From an uncultured Gemmatimonadota bacterium (GTDB lineage Bacteria; Gemmatimonadota; Gemmatimonadetes; Gemmatimonadales; Gemmatimonadaceae): a stretch of DNA of 64,000 nucleotides. The notes beneath the pieces are model-generated. The model was not told the origin of the DNA. It was given only the letters and a program-made list of their open reading frames with translations, and did no database searches. Below, piece after piece: positions 18,516-27,513 of the stretch. The DNA is taken from the NCBI GenBank assembly GCA_903910555.1, contig CAIVZZ010000031.1, forward strand, positions 1 through 64,000, given 5' to 3'. A program made the position numbers and the translations under genes. Each line of letters begins with the position of its first letter. Within the stretch, counting starts at the first letter, position 1.

Positions 18516-20081
18516 ATGGGAAACCCCTCTGGAAGCTCTGCTCCCGGCCCGGCGCTTTCCTGGCGAGACCACGCTCGCCAGCGCCTCACGCGCGACCATT
18601 TTGACCTCCTGATCATCGGCGGCGGAATTAATGGCGCGGGGATCGCACGCGACGCGGCGCTGCGCGGACTGTCGGTCGCACTCCTTGAGCGGGATGACTT
18701 CGCGAGCGGCACCTCGAGCCGGTCGTCGCGGCTGGTGCATGGCGGTGTGCGCTATCTCGAGCACGGGTTTTTTCATCTCGTGTTTGAATCGAGCCGCGAG
18801 CGCCGGATCCTCCTCGAAATTGCGCCCCATCTTGTCCGGCCGCTCCAGTTCACCTGGCCCGTGTACAAGGGCGCGCGCATTCCAAAGTGGAAACTGAACG
18901 CCGGCCTCTGGCTCTACGATTTGCTCGCGGCATTTCGAAATGTTGCGCGGCACAGGTCGTTGAACACGGCGCAGGTGCTTGCGACCGAACCAAAACTCAA
19001 ACGCGACGGACTCAAGGGCGGCGCGACCTACTACGACGCCGCGACGAACGACGCGCGGCTCACGATCGCAAATGTCGTCGATGCCGTTTCCGCAGGCGCC
19101 GCCGCGCTCAACTACGCGGAAGTGACTTCGCTCCTCTTTGAGCGAGGCCGCGTGTCAGGTGCGTCCGCGCGCGATCGCTTTTCGCAGGCGGTGTTCGAAG
19201 TCCGTGCGAAATCCGTCGTGAATGCGACCGGCCCGTGGACCGATGCGATCAGCAGAATCGAGAGCCCGTCATCACGCGCTGCAGTGCTTGGAACAAAGGG
19301 TGTACACATCGCCGTTCCCGCGGAGCGCGTCGGCAACCGGGCGGCGATCACGATGCTCGCGCACGCAGATCAACGCGTGATGTTCGTGCTGCCCGGCGCA
19401 ACGCACACGATCATCGGCACGACAGACACGCACACCGATGAACGCCCGGATCAAGTGCGCGCCACGCGCGCCGATGTTACGTACCTGCTCGACGCGGCAA
19501 ATGCCTACTTCCCCGAGGCGAAGCTCACGAGCGATGACGTCGTCTGCGCATGGGCGGGAATCCGTCCGCTCATCGCGAGCGGCAACTCCGGCGATCCCGC
19601 CGGCGCGAGCCGCGAGCACGCGATCACGGTTGGTGCACGCGGTGTGATCGCCGTTACGGGTGGCAAGCTCACGACGTATCGCTCGATGTCGGAAGAAGTC
19701 GTCGATCGCGTCCAGAGCTATCTCGCGGTGCCGCGCACGCTCTCGAATACCGCTGCGCGCCCGCTTCCCGGCTCGGCGGTGCGTCCGGCATCAATCGACT
19801 GGAGGAGTCAGCTGCTCGTCGCCGGGCTGTCGTACACGACTGCCGATGTGTCGGATGCGGCTGATCACGAGTTCGCGTGCACGATCGCCGATGTTCTCGT
19901 CCGGCGCACACATCTCGCGTTCGAAACGCGCGACCACGGTGTCGAAATCGCACCGCGCGTGGCCGAATGGCTCGCGCCGCGATTGGGCTGGTCGGCCGCT
20001 GACATCAGCCGCGAACTCGACGACTATCGCGCTGAAGTCGCGCGGCTATTCACGATCGACGAGGCCGAACCGCGAGTTTAG
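18516..20081 (+). CDS. glpD: FAD-dependent glycerol-3-phosphate dehydrogenase
   Basis: The chosen ATG 18516 gives 521 residues (normal). The dinucleotide-binding motif GGGINGAGIARDAALRGL is at about 35-52, then SSRSSRLVHGGVRYLEHG, FVLPGATHTIIGTTDT and TGGKLTTYRSMSEEVVD. It oxidises glycerol-3-phosphate to dihydroxyacetone phosphate at the inner membrane face, reducing quinone. No glpF or glpK is nearby; its partner is the divergent beta-oxidation pair, which suggests joint use of lipid-derived glycerol and fatty acids. An in-frame ATG at 18489 is possible but would intrude on the shared promoter. Confidence 0.95.
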   Translation: MGNPSGSSAPGPALSWRDHARQRLTRDHFDLLIIGGGINGAGIARDAALRGLSVALLERDDFASGTSSRSSRLVHGGVRYLEHGFFHLVFESSRERRILLEIAPHLVRPLQFTWPVYKGARIPKWKLNAGLWLYDLLAAFRNVARHRSLNTAQVLATEPKLKRDGLKGGATYYDAATNDARLTIANVVDAVSAGAAALNYAEVTSLLFERGRVSGASARDRFSQAVFEVRAKSVVNATGPWTDAISRIESPSSRAAVLGTKGVHIAVPAERVGNRAAITMLAHADQRVMFVLPGATHTIIGTTDTHTDERPDQVRATRADVTYLLDAANAYFPEAKLTSDDVVCAWAGIRPLIASGNSGDPAGASREHAITVGARGVIAVTGGKLTTYRSMSEEVVDRVQSYLAVPRTLSNTAARPLPGSAVRPASIDWRSQLLVAGLSYTTADVSDAADHEFACTIADVLVRRTHLAFETRDHGVEIAPRVAEWLAPRLGWSAADISRELDDYRAEVARLFTIDEAEPRV

Positions 20082-20563
20082 CCCGCGTCCTCGGGCTTCA
20101 TCTCGTGGATCGTCACGATCTCCGTGATCAGCAGTTTGCGGATGCTCGTCGGAAGTTTGAGCACGACGACCTCGCCCTTCTGTTTGTTCAGCATCACGCG
20201 GCCGATCGGCGATGACATCGTCACCTGCCCTTCGTCGAACTCGACGGAATCACCAAAGATCAGGTGATACGTCTCTTTCTTCTTCGACTCCTGATCGACG
20301 ACCGTGATCTTGGAGCCGAGGCCGACGCGGTCTGTTGGAATCTGGGTAATGTCGATCTGGGAGAGTTTGCTGAGACGCATCGTGAGCTGACCGAGGCGCG
20401 CCTGCACCAGCCGCTGACGTTCGAGCGCCGCCTTATACTCGGAGTTCTCACGCAGGTCGCCCATTTCCACGGCACGCGCGATCTCCGCGGGCAGCGTGAC
20501 GTTCAGCTCGATGCGGAGCTTCTCTACTTCGTCGCCGAGCTTCTTTTTGAGGGCTTCGATCAT
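20078..20563 (-). CDS. greA: Transcription elongation factor GreA
   Basis: ATG 20563 (MIEALKKKLGDEVEKLRIEL) gives 161 residues. There is an N-terminal coiled coil with the acidic tip MGDLRENSEYKAA (the residues that act in the RNA polymerase channel), and a C-terminal FKBP-like domain with GSKITVVD and SPIGRVMLNKQKGEVVV. It rescues stalled transcription complexes by stimulating transcript cleavage. Its stop overlaps the glpD stop by four bases. A hairpin with a T-tract lies 33 bases upstream of the start, inside the expected leader. Confidence 0.95.
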   Translation of the reverse strand: MIEALKKKLGDEVEKLRIELNVTLPAEIARAVEMGDLRENSEYKAALERQRLVQARLGQLTMRLSKLSQIDITQIPTDRVGLGSKITVVDQESKKKETYHLIFGDSVEFDEGQVTMSSPIGRVMLNKQKGEVVVLKLPTSIRKLLITEIVTIHEMKPEDAG

Positions 20564-20595
20564 GATGCGCTGCGCTGGATTCGGAGAGATGCGAC

Positions 20596-20640
20596 AATAA
20601 AAACGCCAGCGCCCGGCCGCGATTGTCATGGCCGGGCGCT
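20596..20640 (-). terminator. Intrinsic-terminator-like hairpin in the greA leader
   Basis: Perfect 11-bp arms at 20608-20618 and 20630-20640 (agcgcccggcc / ggccgggcgct, 11-base loop) are followed on the minus strand by ggcg and then the T-rich run at 20603-20596. Reading toward greA, this would stop transcripts before the coding region. Nothing else on the minus strand lies just upstream, so it looks like leader attenuation or the end of a short leader RNA. Confidence 0.6.
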
Positions 20641-20686
20641 GTTGCTCATTCAAGACTAGCACTCGCGACGGTGCCGTGCAATCACC

Positions 20687-20692
20687 TAACGT
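20687..20692 (+). promoter_or_regulatory. Candidate -10 box of the MBL-fold hydrolase gene
   Basis: TAACGT ends five bases before ATG 20698 and no ribosome binding site lies between. The -35 is not evident. Confidence 0.3.
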
Positions 20693-20697
20693 TCGTA

Positions 20698-21498
20698 ATG
20701 CTCCGTGTTGAACGGCATGACGATGTCATGCAACTGACGTTAGAGTCGGGGTGGAGCCGTTCGATGGGCTTCCGCGTCAACGTGTACGCAGTCCGTGGTG
20801 TGCTGATCGATACGGCGTTCCATGACGTGCGTGCGGAACTCGCGGCGTGGCTCGATGCAAACCGCCCCGACGGCGCGATCGTCACGCATTACCACGAAGA
20901 TCACGCGGGCAACGTCGAGCTGCTCGCCGCGCGCGGGATGCCGATGTGGATCGCACCGGCGACGCTCACCAAGGTGCGCACTCCGGACAGCATTCTGTGG
21001 TATCGCCGTTGGTGCTGGGGTGCGCAGGCGCCGCTCGTGTCACCGGTGCAGCAGTTCGCGCATCCTTCGCTCGAAGCGATTCACACGCCGGGACATTCGA
21101 GCGAACATCACGTTGTGTGGGACGCCGAGCGTGAAACCGTTTTCGGCGGCGACCTCTTTCTCGGCGTCAAAGTGCGCGTCACGCATCCGTGGCCGCGCGA
21201 AGACGTGCGCGCGCAGATCGCATCGATTCGCAAAGTCATCGCGCTCAATCCAAAGCGGTACTTTGATGGACATCGCGGACTCGTGCGTGATCCGGTCCCG
21301 CAGCTCATCGCAAAGGCAGACTGGACGGAAGAGACTGTCGGGCGTATTGATGCCCTGGTGGACCGCGGGCTGAGCGACCGTGAAATCGTGCGATCAATCT
21401 TCGACGGAGAAGACAAGTGGAGCATCGTCACCCAGTACGATTACTCGCGGCGAAACTACGTCGCGTCGGTGCGGGCAACTCACGCCGCCGGTCTCTGA
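20698..21498 (+). CDS. Metallo-beta-lactamase-fold hydrolase
   Basis: ATG 20698 (MLRVERHDDVMQLTLES) gives 266 residues. The zinc motif HxHxDH is intact in THYHEDHAGN (about residue 64-71), with further ligands in HTPGHSSEHHVVW and the GGDLFLGVKVR segment, and DGHRGLVRDP near the end. The substrate cannot be named; this subgroup is usually annotated only as MBL-fold hydrolase. The next gene overlaps its 3' end by about 82 bases. Confidence 0.88.
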   Translation: MLRVERHDDVMQLTLESGWSRSMGFRVNVYAVRGVLIDTAFHDVRAELAAWLDANRPDGAIVTHYHEDHAGNVELLAARGMPMWIAPATLTKVRTPDSILWYRRWCWGAQAPLVSPVQQFAHPSLEAIHTPGHSSEHHVVWDAERETVFGGDLFLGVKVRVTHPWPREDVRAQIASIRKVIALNPKRYFDGHRGLVRDPVPQLIAKADWTEETVGRIDALVDRGLSDREIVRSIFDGEDKWSIVTQYDYSRRNYVASVRATHAAGL

Positions 21499-22292
21499 GC
21501 GGGAGCGTCATCGCGGCGCTTGCGGCAGTGCTCATTGTCGCCGGCGTTGCCGCTGCGCACGACACCTGGCTCATTCCGGATTCCAGTGAGGTCGCGGTCG
21601 GTCAGGCGGTGAAGCTCAGCCTCACCAGCGGCGACGGCTTTCCGCTCGACGATGTTTCGATCGATCCAACGCGAGTCGTTCGCGCAACCGCGCGATTCCG
21701 CGGCGCCGACATTCCGCTGCCGAAACCCGTTCGCGCGTCGCAGGCCCTCCGCTACGAATGGACTCCGGCCGCCGAAGGGATCGCGACGCTCGGGATCGAG
21801 CTCGCACCGAAGACGCTCGTGCTCGCGCCCGAAAAAATTGCGGAGTACCTCGGCGAAATCGACGCCACGCCGAAATTGCGCGCGGAATGGAAAGCGCTCG
21901 ACGGGAAACTCAAATGGATCGAGTCGTATTCAAAGCACGCAAAAACATTCGTTCGCGTCGGACACCCTGCGAACGATTCTTCATGGGCGCGACCGCTGGG
22001 ACTCGGCTTGGAGTTAATTCCCGAACGCGATCCTACCGCGCTCCACGCCGGCGACGCACTCGGAATTCTCGTCCTGCGAAACGGTCAGCCGCTGGCGGAT
22101 TTCGCCGTCGGCGCGATCCGTGAAGGAGTCGACACCGCCGTGTTCTCACGCACCGACGCGAAGGGCCGCGCGCACGTCGCACTGAAGCTCGCCGGGAAGT
22201 GGCTGCTCAATGGGACGCTCATCCGCCGATCGAGCGATCCGAAGCACACGTGGGAGAGTGATTTTACGACGATCACCGTCCGCGTGCGCTAA
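21417..22292 (+). CDS. DUF4198-family exported protein
   Basis: The 291-residue protein has an N-terminal hydrophobic segment ([17 protein letters not shown]), then [19 protein letters not shown] typical of DUF4198, and a C-terminal beta-rich domain ending [12 protein letters not shown] and WESDFTT. Relatives are periplasmic and often near metal transport genes; their function is poorly known. Apart from CTG 21495, the only in-frame start before the signal sequence is GTG 21417, so the gene overlaps the MBL gene by 82 bases. The n-region contains [10 protein letters not shown], reminiscent of a twin-arginine signal but not a perfect match. Confidence 0.75.
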   Translation: MEHRHPVRLLAAKLRRVGAGNSRRRSLSGSVIAALAAVLIVAGVAAAHDTWLIPDSSEVAVGQAVKLSLTSGDGFPLDDVSIDPTRVVRATARFRGADIPLPKPVRASQALRYEWTPAAEGIATLGIELAPKTLVLAPEKIAEYLGEIDATPKLRAEWKALDGKLKWIESYSKHAKTFVRVGHPANDSSWARPLGLGLELIPERDPTALHAGDALGILVLRNGQPLADFAVGAIREGVDTAVFSRTDAKGRAHVALKLAGKWLLNGTLIRRSSDPKHTWESDFTTITVRVR

Positions 22293-23470
22293 CGCGTCTT
22301 TTCGAACTCCGCCTTAAGCCGCTGCATCAGCGGGCCACGCTGGTCGTACAAACGCCGGAGCTTCCGCTTCTTGCGTTTCGCGAGCGCGTAGCTCGTCATG
22401 AGCGGAAGCGCGATCGTTGAGTCGAGGTAGCACACGACCGCATCGGGCAGACGATCGGGATCGATCTTCCCCCAGCTCACGGCCTCGGCGGGCGTGGCGC
22501 CGCTCAATCCGCCCGTATCAGGGCGCGCATCGGTGACCTGCAAAAAGAAATCGTGTCCTTTTTCGTCGATGCCGAGCACTTCTTGAATCTGCGGTTCCGT
22601 TTGCAGCGCGAAGTTCTTCGGGCTGCCGCCGCCCATGATGACGATCGCACTCTTGCCGCCGCCGCGCTTCGCGCCGAGCACAATGCTCGCGGTCTCGTTC
22701 ACATCCTGATTGGGATCGATGGTGCACGAGTATCCCTCGAGCGCGAGCGCCGCGACGTTCATGCCGATCGAGCTGTCGCCGGGGCTCGACGTGTAGACCG
22801 GCACACCGCAGCTGTACGCCGCGCTGAGCAGCGACTTGCTCTTGAGCCCGAGGACTTTCTCGCGCGCCGCGACGTACTTGCCGCACAGCCAGTGGAACTC
22901 CGCGCTCGACATTGCCCGCTGAAACTCGGGCGCGCGCATGATTTTCCTGAAGAACGCGTCAGTCGAAAGGAGCACGTCGTAGTCGAAGAACACGTCGTAG
23001 ATGCGCACGACTCCTTCTTCGCGGAGTACGACGTCGCTTTCTGTCGGATTCCCTCTGTGCATCGAGAGACCGAGTCCGAAATGCGTGTCGTGATAAAGGT
23101 TCGCGCCCGTGGAAATAATCCAGTCCACGAACCCCGCCTCGATCAACGGAATGAGACAGCTCATTCCAAGTCCGGCCGGCGTCAGCGCTCCAGTGAGCGT
23201 GAGGCCAACGGTCACATTCTTCTCGAGGATCTTCTCCGCGTACAGCTGGCACGCCTCACGAAGCCGGCCGGAGTTGTACGCCTGAAAAGTCCCCTCGATC
23301 AACTCGACGACACTTTCGCTGCCGTCGATGCGGCGCGGATCAATTTTCTTGCCGCGCAGAAAACGGCTCGCCGCCGCGGGCGCGTGCTTCTTCCCCGCCG
23401 CTTCGCGCGCTTCGGCGGCTTTCTTCTGCTTGGCTTTCGGCCCGGCGGCCGTCGACGGTCTCTTGCTCAT
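22289..23470 (-). CDS. Deoxyhypusine-synthase-family enzyme (bacterial, probably polyamine-related)
   Basis: The 393-residue protein has a lysine/alanine-rich leader (1-45) before the deoxyhypusine synthase fold. Family features are [48 protein letters not shown], and the catalytic-lysine loop MGGGSPKNF with K285. Bacterial members act on small polyamines (homospermidine-type chemistry, SpeY-like) rather than on eIF5A, which bacteria lack; that assignment is inferred. Its start overlaps the LOG gene stop (ATGA), so the two are coupled. It converges on the DUF4198 gene with a four-base stop overlap. Confidence 0.88.
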   Translation of the reverse strand: MSKRPSTAAGPKAKQKKAAEAREAAGKKHAPAAASRFLRGKKIDPRRIDGSESVVELIEGTFQAYNSGRLREACQLYAEKILEKNVTVGLTLTGALTPAGLGMSCLIPLIEAGFVDWIISTGANLYHDTHFGLGLSMHRGNPTESDVVLREEGVVRIYDVFFDYDVLLSTDAFFRKIMRAPEFQRAMSSAEFHWLCGKYVAAREKVLGLKSKSLLSAAYSCGVPVYTSSPGDSSIGMNVAALALEGYSCTIDPNQDVNETASIVLGAKRGGGKSAIVIMGGGSPKNFALQTEPQIQEVLGIDEKGHDFFLQVTDARPDTGGLSGATPAEAVSWGKIDPDRLPDAVVCYLDSTIALPLMTSYALAKRKKRKLRRLYDQRGPLMQRLKAEFEKTR

Positions 23471-24369
23471 GCCTTCATCCGCTCCTGCTCTGTTTTCATC
23501 TGCGCCTTGTAGGCCGCGGCGACGATTTTCACGACTTCCTTCGGATCATCCGTCACCTGCATCAGGTCGAGATCGCCATCGGATATCTTCTGCTCGCCGA
23601 GCACGCGCGATTGCATCCAGCGCAAGAGGCCGGCCCAGTAGTGCGTCCCAAAGAGTATCACGGGGAACTGTGAAATTTTCCCGGTCTGCACGAGCGTGAT
23701 CGCCTCGAATAGTTCATCGAGCGTTCCAAACCCGCCGGGGAAAACGACGAACGCAACGCTGTATTTGATGAACATCGTTTTCCGCACGAAGAAGTAGCGG
23801 AAGTTCACGACCGTATCGACGTAGGGATTCGCTCCCTGTTCGAACGGAAGTTCGATATTGCAGCCAACGCTGCGGCCACCCGCGAGCTTCGCGCCTTTGT
23901 TCGCGGCTTCCATGATTCCCGGGCCCGATCCGGTAATCGTCGCGAACCCGGCTTCGGCGAGAAGTTTGCCGACTTCCTGCGCTCCGGCATACTGAGGGTC
24001 GTCAGGATGCGTCCGCGCGGACCCGAACACCGTGACGGCTTTGCCGACGTTCGCGAGTTTGTCAAATCCTTCGATGAACTCGCCCATGATCCGCAGCACG
24101 CGCCAGGTATCGCTGCGCGTAAAATCGTCCGGATGCGGAAGCGCCTGGAGGAGTTTCTCGTCCTCGGTGGTGTACGCCTCGTACTGATCGCGGATCGAGT
24201 CGTCGACGCGGCGCATCGGCTTTGACTTTCGCGGAGCCGGAATGCTCTTCCCCGCAGACTTCGCGGCTGGCTGCGATTCGAGCTTCGGCGAGTGCTTCGG
24301 CATACGCGCCTGCACCGTCTCTTTCGTGCCGCGGGCGCTCTTGCTCTTTGCATCTGTTCTTCGTGGCAT
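23467..24369 (-). CDS. LOG-family nucleoside-5'-monophosphate phosphoribohydrolase-like protein
   Basis: The 300-residue protein has a basic, disordered N-terminal extension (about 1-55) then the LOG Rossmann fold: [25 protein letters not shown] (147-160) and PGGFGTLDE (211-219). LOG proteins were long called lysine decarboxylases but cleave N6-modified AMP to the base and ribose phosphate. The first motif is GSGPGIME rather than GGGxxGLMG, as in the long TIGR00730-type subgroup. It leads a two-gene operon with the deoxyhypusine-synthase-like gene. Confidence 0.9.
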   Translation of the reverse strand: MPRRTDAKSKSARGTKETVQARMPKHSPKLESQPAAKSAGKSIPAPRKSKPMRRVDDSIRDQYEAYTTEDEKLLQALPHPDDFTRSDTWRVLRIMGEFIEGFDKLANVGKAVTVFGSARTHPDDPQYAGAQEVGKLLAEAGFATITGSGPGIMEAANKGAKLAGGRSVGCNIELPFEQGANPYVDTVVNFRYFFVRKTMFIKYSVAFVVFPGGFGTLDELFEAITLVQTGKISQFPVILFGTHYWAGLLRWMQSRVLGEQKISDGDLDLMQVTDDPKEVVKIVAAAYKAQMKTEQERMKA

Positions 24370-24379
24370 CCGAGCAGTT

Positions 24380-24385
24380 TACTTT
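24380..24385 (+). promoter_or_regulatory. Candidate -10 box before a GTG start
   Basis: TACTTT ends five bases before GTG 24391, within the 21-base gap to the divergent LOG gene. It supports the GTG as the true start. No -35 consensus is visible. Confidence 0.35.
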
Positions 24386-24390
24386 CCCGC

Positions 24391-25821
24391 GTGACTTCCC
24401 GCGAGATGGCGCGCTCGAGTGTGGTGATCCTCGTGGCCGATGGCATACGACCCGATACACTCGCCGCCGCCATGACCGCGGGCGAAGTGCCGGCGCTCGC
24501 ACAGCTTAGCGCCGACGGCGGGATGCACGTCGTCAGCTCCGTATTCCCGTCGGTCACCGGCCCCGCGTACACGCCATTCATCATGGGCCGATACCCCGGC
24601 CCGGTCGGGCTGCCGGGAATCCGGTGGTATGATCGAGCCGCCAGCGCGACCGCACGGCTCCCGCGCGCGCGCAGCTACGTCGGCAGCGAATTCCGGAAAA
24701 TAGACCGCGATCTCGATCCGCTCGCGCCGACTCTCTTCGAACTCTCCGACTCCAATCTCGCCGCGCTCAGCGTCATCGGCCGCGGACTCAAGCCGCGTGA
24801 CCGCGAAGGACACACGATCGCGTTCGGCCTGCGCGCCGCGCGCGTCCATTTCAGCGGCAATGTGCGCGGCTGGCTCGCGATCGACCGCGACATCGGCGCG
24901 CTCATCGCGCGACGCATTCGCGGCGAGCGCCCGCGCGTCGCATTCTGCGCGCTGACAGGAATCGACAAGACATCACACGCCGAAGGGCACGACGCGCCCG
25001 TCGTACGCGATGCGCTGCGCACGGTGGACGAGACCGCCGCGCAGATTCGCGCAGACGCCGAGCGCGATGGTCGCTGGGATGCGATGCATCTCTGGATCGT
25101 GAGCGACCACGGTCACTCGCCGGTGCGCTTTCACGAAGACCTGGCCGGCCTCATCCAATCATGGAAGCTCGGCGTGATCGCCCATCCATGGATCTATGGA
25201 CCGGGCCGCGACGTCGCGGTGATGGTGAGCGGCAACGCGATGGCCCACCTGTATCTCGAACTCGGCAGCCGGTCCCCCACGCGCGCACCATGGAGCGCGC
25301 ACGAGAAGAAGTGGGCGTGGCTGCCGGAGCGGCTCCTCGAGCGCGAGTCGGTCGATCTCGTGCTGCTGCCGCTCGAGGGAAACAGCTGCGAAGTGCGCGG
25401 CCGTGGACGCGGAACGGCACACGTCACGATGCAAAACGGCCGCTACACTTATCGCCCGGTCACCGGCGATCCGCTCGCGCTCGGCGCGCACGAATCGCTC
25501 TCACACGATGATGCCTACGATGCAACGATGGCATCGGACTATCCTGACGCCATCGTGCAGATCGCGCATCTCGCCGGGAGCGCGCGCGTGGGCGAGATCA
25601 TGCTCTCGGCATCGCGGAACTGGGATTACCGCGCGAAGTGGGAGCCGATTCCGCACGTGTCGTCGCATGGAGCTCTGCACCGCGAGCACATGCAGGTCCC
25701 GCTGCTGCTAAATCGGCCGGCGAGCGGCGTGCCGCGCAGGACTGCGGATGTGATGCCGAGTGCGTTGAGTGCGCTCGGAGTTGCGGTCCCCGCTGGATTG
25801 GATGGGCGATCCTTCCTCTGA
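24391..25821 (+). CDS. Alkaline-phosphatase-superfamily phosphodiesterase/pyrophosphatase-like protein
   Basis: GTG 24391 gives 476 residues; ATG 24406 is the alternative. Superfamily metal sites are visible: VVILVADGIRPDTL (D17), the nucleophile region SVTGPAYTPFIMG, FCALTGIDKTSHAEGHD and VSDHGHSPVRFHEDL. The order and spacing resemble the nucleotide pyrophosphatase/phosphodiesterase (type I) group. No clear signal peptide follows the chosen start, so it may be cytoplasmic. The substrate is unknown. It reads divergently from LOG and converges with the acyltransferase gene. Confidence 0.85.
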   Translation: MTSREMARSSVVILVADGIRPDTLAAAMTAGEVPALAQLSADGGMHVVSSVFPSVTGPAYTPFIMGRYPGPVGLPGIRWYDRAASATARLPRARSYVGSEFRKIDRDLDPLAPTLFELSDSNLAALSVIGRGLKPRDREGHTIAFGLRAARVHFSGNVRGWLAIDRDIGALIARRIRGERPRVAFCALTGIDKTSHAEGHDAPVVRDALRTVDETAAQIRADAERDGRWDAMHLWIVSDHGHSPVRFHEDLAGLIQSWKLGVIAHPWIYGPGRDVAVMVSGNAMAHLYLELGSRSPTRAPWSAHEKKWAWLPERLLERESVDLVLLPLEGNSCEVRGRGRGTAHVTMQNGRYTYRPVTGDPLALGAHESLSHDDAYDATMASDYPDAIVQIAHLAGSARVGEIMLSASRNWDYRAKWEPIPHVSSHGALHREHMQVPLLLNRPASGVPRRTADVMPSALSALGVAVPAGLDGRSFL

Positions 25822-25853
25822 GCGCGAGCGGGTATGCTGCGATCGGTCCTCGG

Positions 25854-27176
25854 CTATTGGTTCTCGGAAGTCTGTTCGTAGAGTCGACTGAGCTGCTCGG
25901 CGAGCGCGTGCTGGCGGGCGCGCAGTGCGGCGACGCGGTCGCGCTGACTGCGCAGCACGAAGAACCGCTTTAGGGCGTCCCAGGTAAGGCGGCGCGATTC
26001 GCCGGCGGCGAGCGTGCTCATCGCGATGAACGGGAAAGCGAGAAAAAGAATCACGCCGCCCCATGCGCCGATGAAAAACGATGCGGCGATTGCGAGCAGC
26101 AGGAACCAGCCGCCGAAGAATAGGAAGCCCGCCAGCACGCGGTAGGTTGGCACGGCGTCTTCGCCTTCCGCCCGCGCGAGTTTCTCAGCCACCGCGCCGG
26201 TGATCTCGCGCGGAATCCAGAAGAGCACATATCCCAGCGCCGCGAGAGGCACGAAGGCGATCTGCGGTATCCTGCTCAGCGTCCAGCGCAGCGCGGCATC
26301 GGAAGTCACCCGCTCTTTGAGCGTGCGCGGCGTCAGCCCCATGCGGTTGAGCATGCGGTCGTGGGCGCGCAGCGCGCGCGCGACGGGGCGCCACCGCGCT
26401 TCTTCGCCGAGGCGCAGCTGCGCGAGCGCGTTGGTCGCCGCGCGGAGCCGCGTCATCTCATCCCGCGCGTCGGCCGAAACGTCGAACTCGGCGCGCCATA
26501 CGCGTTCTGCACAGCGCACGAGCTGTTCATCGCTCCAGTCGTGCAGGTTCAAAGTCACCGACCGCATCGACGTTTCGATCCGGCGTGTCAGTTCACGCAC
26601 CGCCTCTTTGTCGTTCGGCCCGCGCAGCGCGATATCGTCCCACGCGAATGCATCGCCCACGATCACATGTGCGGCGCTGCGAAACGTCCGGCGATCGCGA
26701 AACACGATGCCCATCGGCACGATCGGAAACGCGTTGCCAATCTTGTGTGCCGCGGCGAGCGCGATGCGCGCGGCGCCGGTCTTGAGCGGCTGCAGCCTGG
26801 AGGCGCTGTGGCTGATGCCCTCCGGGAAGATGCCGAGCGCGTGCCCTTCGGCGAGCGCTGTGCTCACATCGCGAAACGAGTCGAAGTTCTGCGACACGGC
26901 TTTCCGGTCGTCTTGCTGTCTGTAGACGGGCACGGAGCCGACGGCCTTCACCAGCCACGAAATACCCGGGTGCGTAAAGAGCGTCGATTTCGCCATGAAG
27001 CGCACATTCCGCTGGGCCGCCACGACCACGAGCGGGGGATCCATCAGCGAGTTCGTGTGATTCGCGACGAGCAGCACGGGGCCGTCGGATGCGACACGCG
27101 CGCCGCCCACCGTCAACCGATAATAGACGCGGCAGACGAGACTGCTGATTGCGGGCATGGCGGAGTAGAGCCACAT
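25854..27176 (-). CDS. PlsC-type lysophospholipid acyltransferase with membrane C-terminus
   Basis: The 440-residue protein has the glycerolphosphate acyltransferase domain in its first half: the HX4D motif in NHTNSLMDPP (about 36-43) and FPEGISHSASRLQPLKTGAAR. The second half adds a helical linker and hydrophobic segments (VPLAALGYVLFWIP; LAGFLFFGGWFLLLAIAASF; VILFLAFPFIAMSTL). This is longer than a simple PlsC (about 240 aa), and it may acylate a specialised membrane lipid. It probably stands alone; a TAGTTT box lies six bases before the start. Confidence 0.88.
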   Translation of the reverse strand: MWLYSAMPAISSLVCRVYYRLTVGGARVASDGPVLLVANHTNSLMDPPLVVVAAQRNVRFMAKSTLFTHPGISWLVKAVGSVPVYRQQDDRKAVSQNFDSFRDVSTALAEGHALGIFPEGISHSASRLQPLKTGAARIALAAAHKIGNAFPIVPMGIVFRDRRTFRSAAHVIVGDAFAWDDIALRGPNDKEAVRELTRRIETSMRSVTLNLHDWSDEQLVRCAERVWRAEFDVSADARDEMTRLRAATNALAQLRLGEEARWRPVARALRAHDRMLNRMGLTPRTLKERVTSDAALRWTLSRIPQIAFVPLAALGYVLFWIPREITGAVAEKLARAEGEDAVPTYRVLAGFLFFGGWFLLLAIAASFFIGAWGGVILFLAFPFIAMSTLAAGESRRLTWDALKRFFVLRSQRDRVAALRARQHALAEQLSRLYEQTSENQ

Positions 27177-27182
27177 ACGCTG

Positions 27183-27188
27183 AAACTA
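27183..27188 (-). promoter_or_regulatory. Candidate -10 box of the acyltransferase gene
   Basis: TAGTTT on the minus strand ends six bases before ATG 27176. No ribosome binding site lies in between. It is part of the window-wide leaderless pattern. Confidence 0.35.
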
Positions 27189-27257
27189 GTCCGTCTGCAC
27201 CGGGAACAGTGAAGTTCGAGTTGATGGAACCCTCGCGCCCCGCGATCTTCCGAACAG

Positions 27258-27506
27258 ATGAAGTGGCTCACACTCTCCCTCTCGCTCGCACTGCGCGCGC
27301 TTGTGAATCCCGCCGTCGCGCTGGATCTGCTGACAGTCGCATGGCGATTCCGCCGTCGCGACTGGTATGCGCGTGTGCCGTTCCTGCCGGTGCCGGCGCG
27401 CGAGTACGTCGCATGGCGGATGTACACCGCGTTCGGCGACCCGCACGCGGTGCCGACCGTGCACGACGTGATTCGCTACGCGCGCTGGGCGCGCCGCGGA
27501 GCGTGA
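27258..27506 (+). CDS. Hypothetical protein (82 aa)
   Basis: A small basic protein with no recognised family: MKWLTLSLSLALRALVNPA, RFRRRDWYARVPFLPVPA, WRMYTAFGDP and VIRYARWARRGA. The N-terminus is mildly hydrophobic. It lies seven bases before queG on the same strand, which suggests one transcript. Codon use looks like its neighbours. It is supported only by position and composition. Confidence 0.6.
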   Translation: MKWLTLSLSLALRALVNPAVALDLLTVAWRFRRRDWYARVPFLPVPAREYVAWRMYTAFGDPHAVPTVHDVIRYARWARRGA

Positions 27507-27513
27507 GACCCGC

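Noticed and set aside
22289-23470. True deoxyhypusine synthase acting on eIF5A
   Set aside because: Bacteria lack eIF5A and none is encoded here; a polyamine-type function is more likely for bacterial members.
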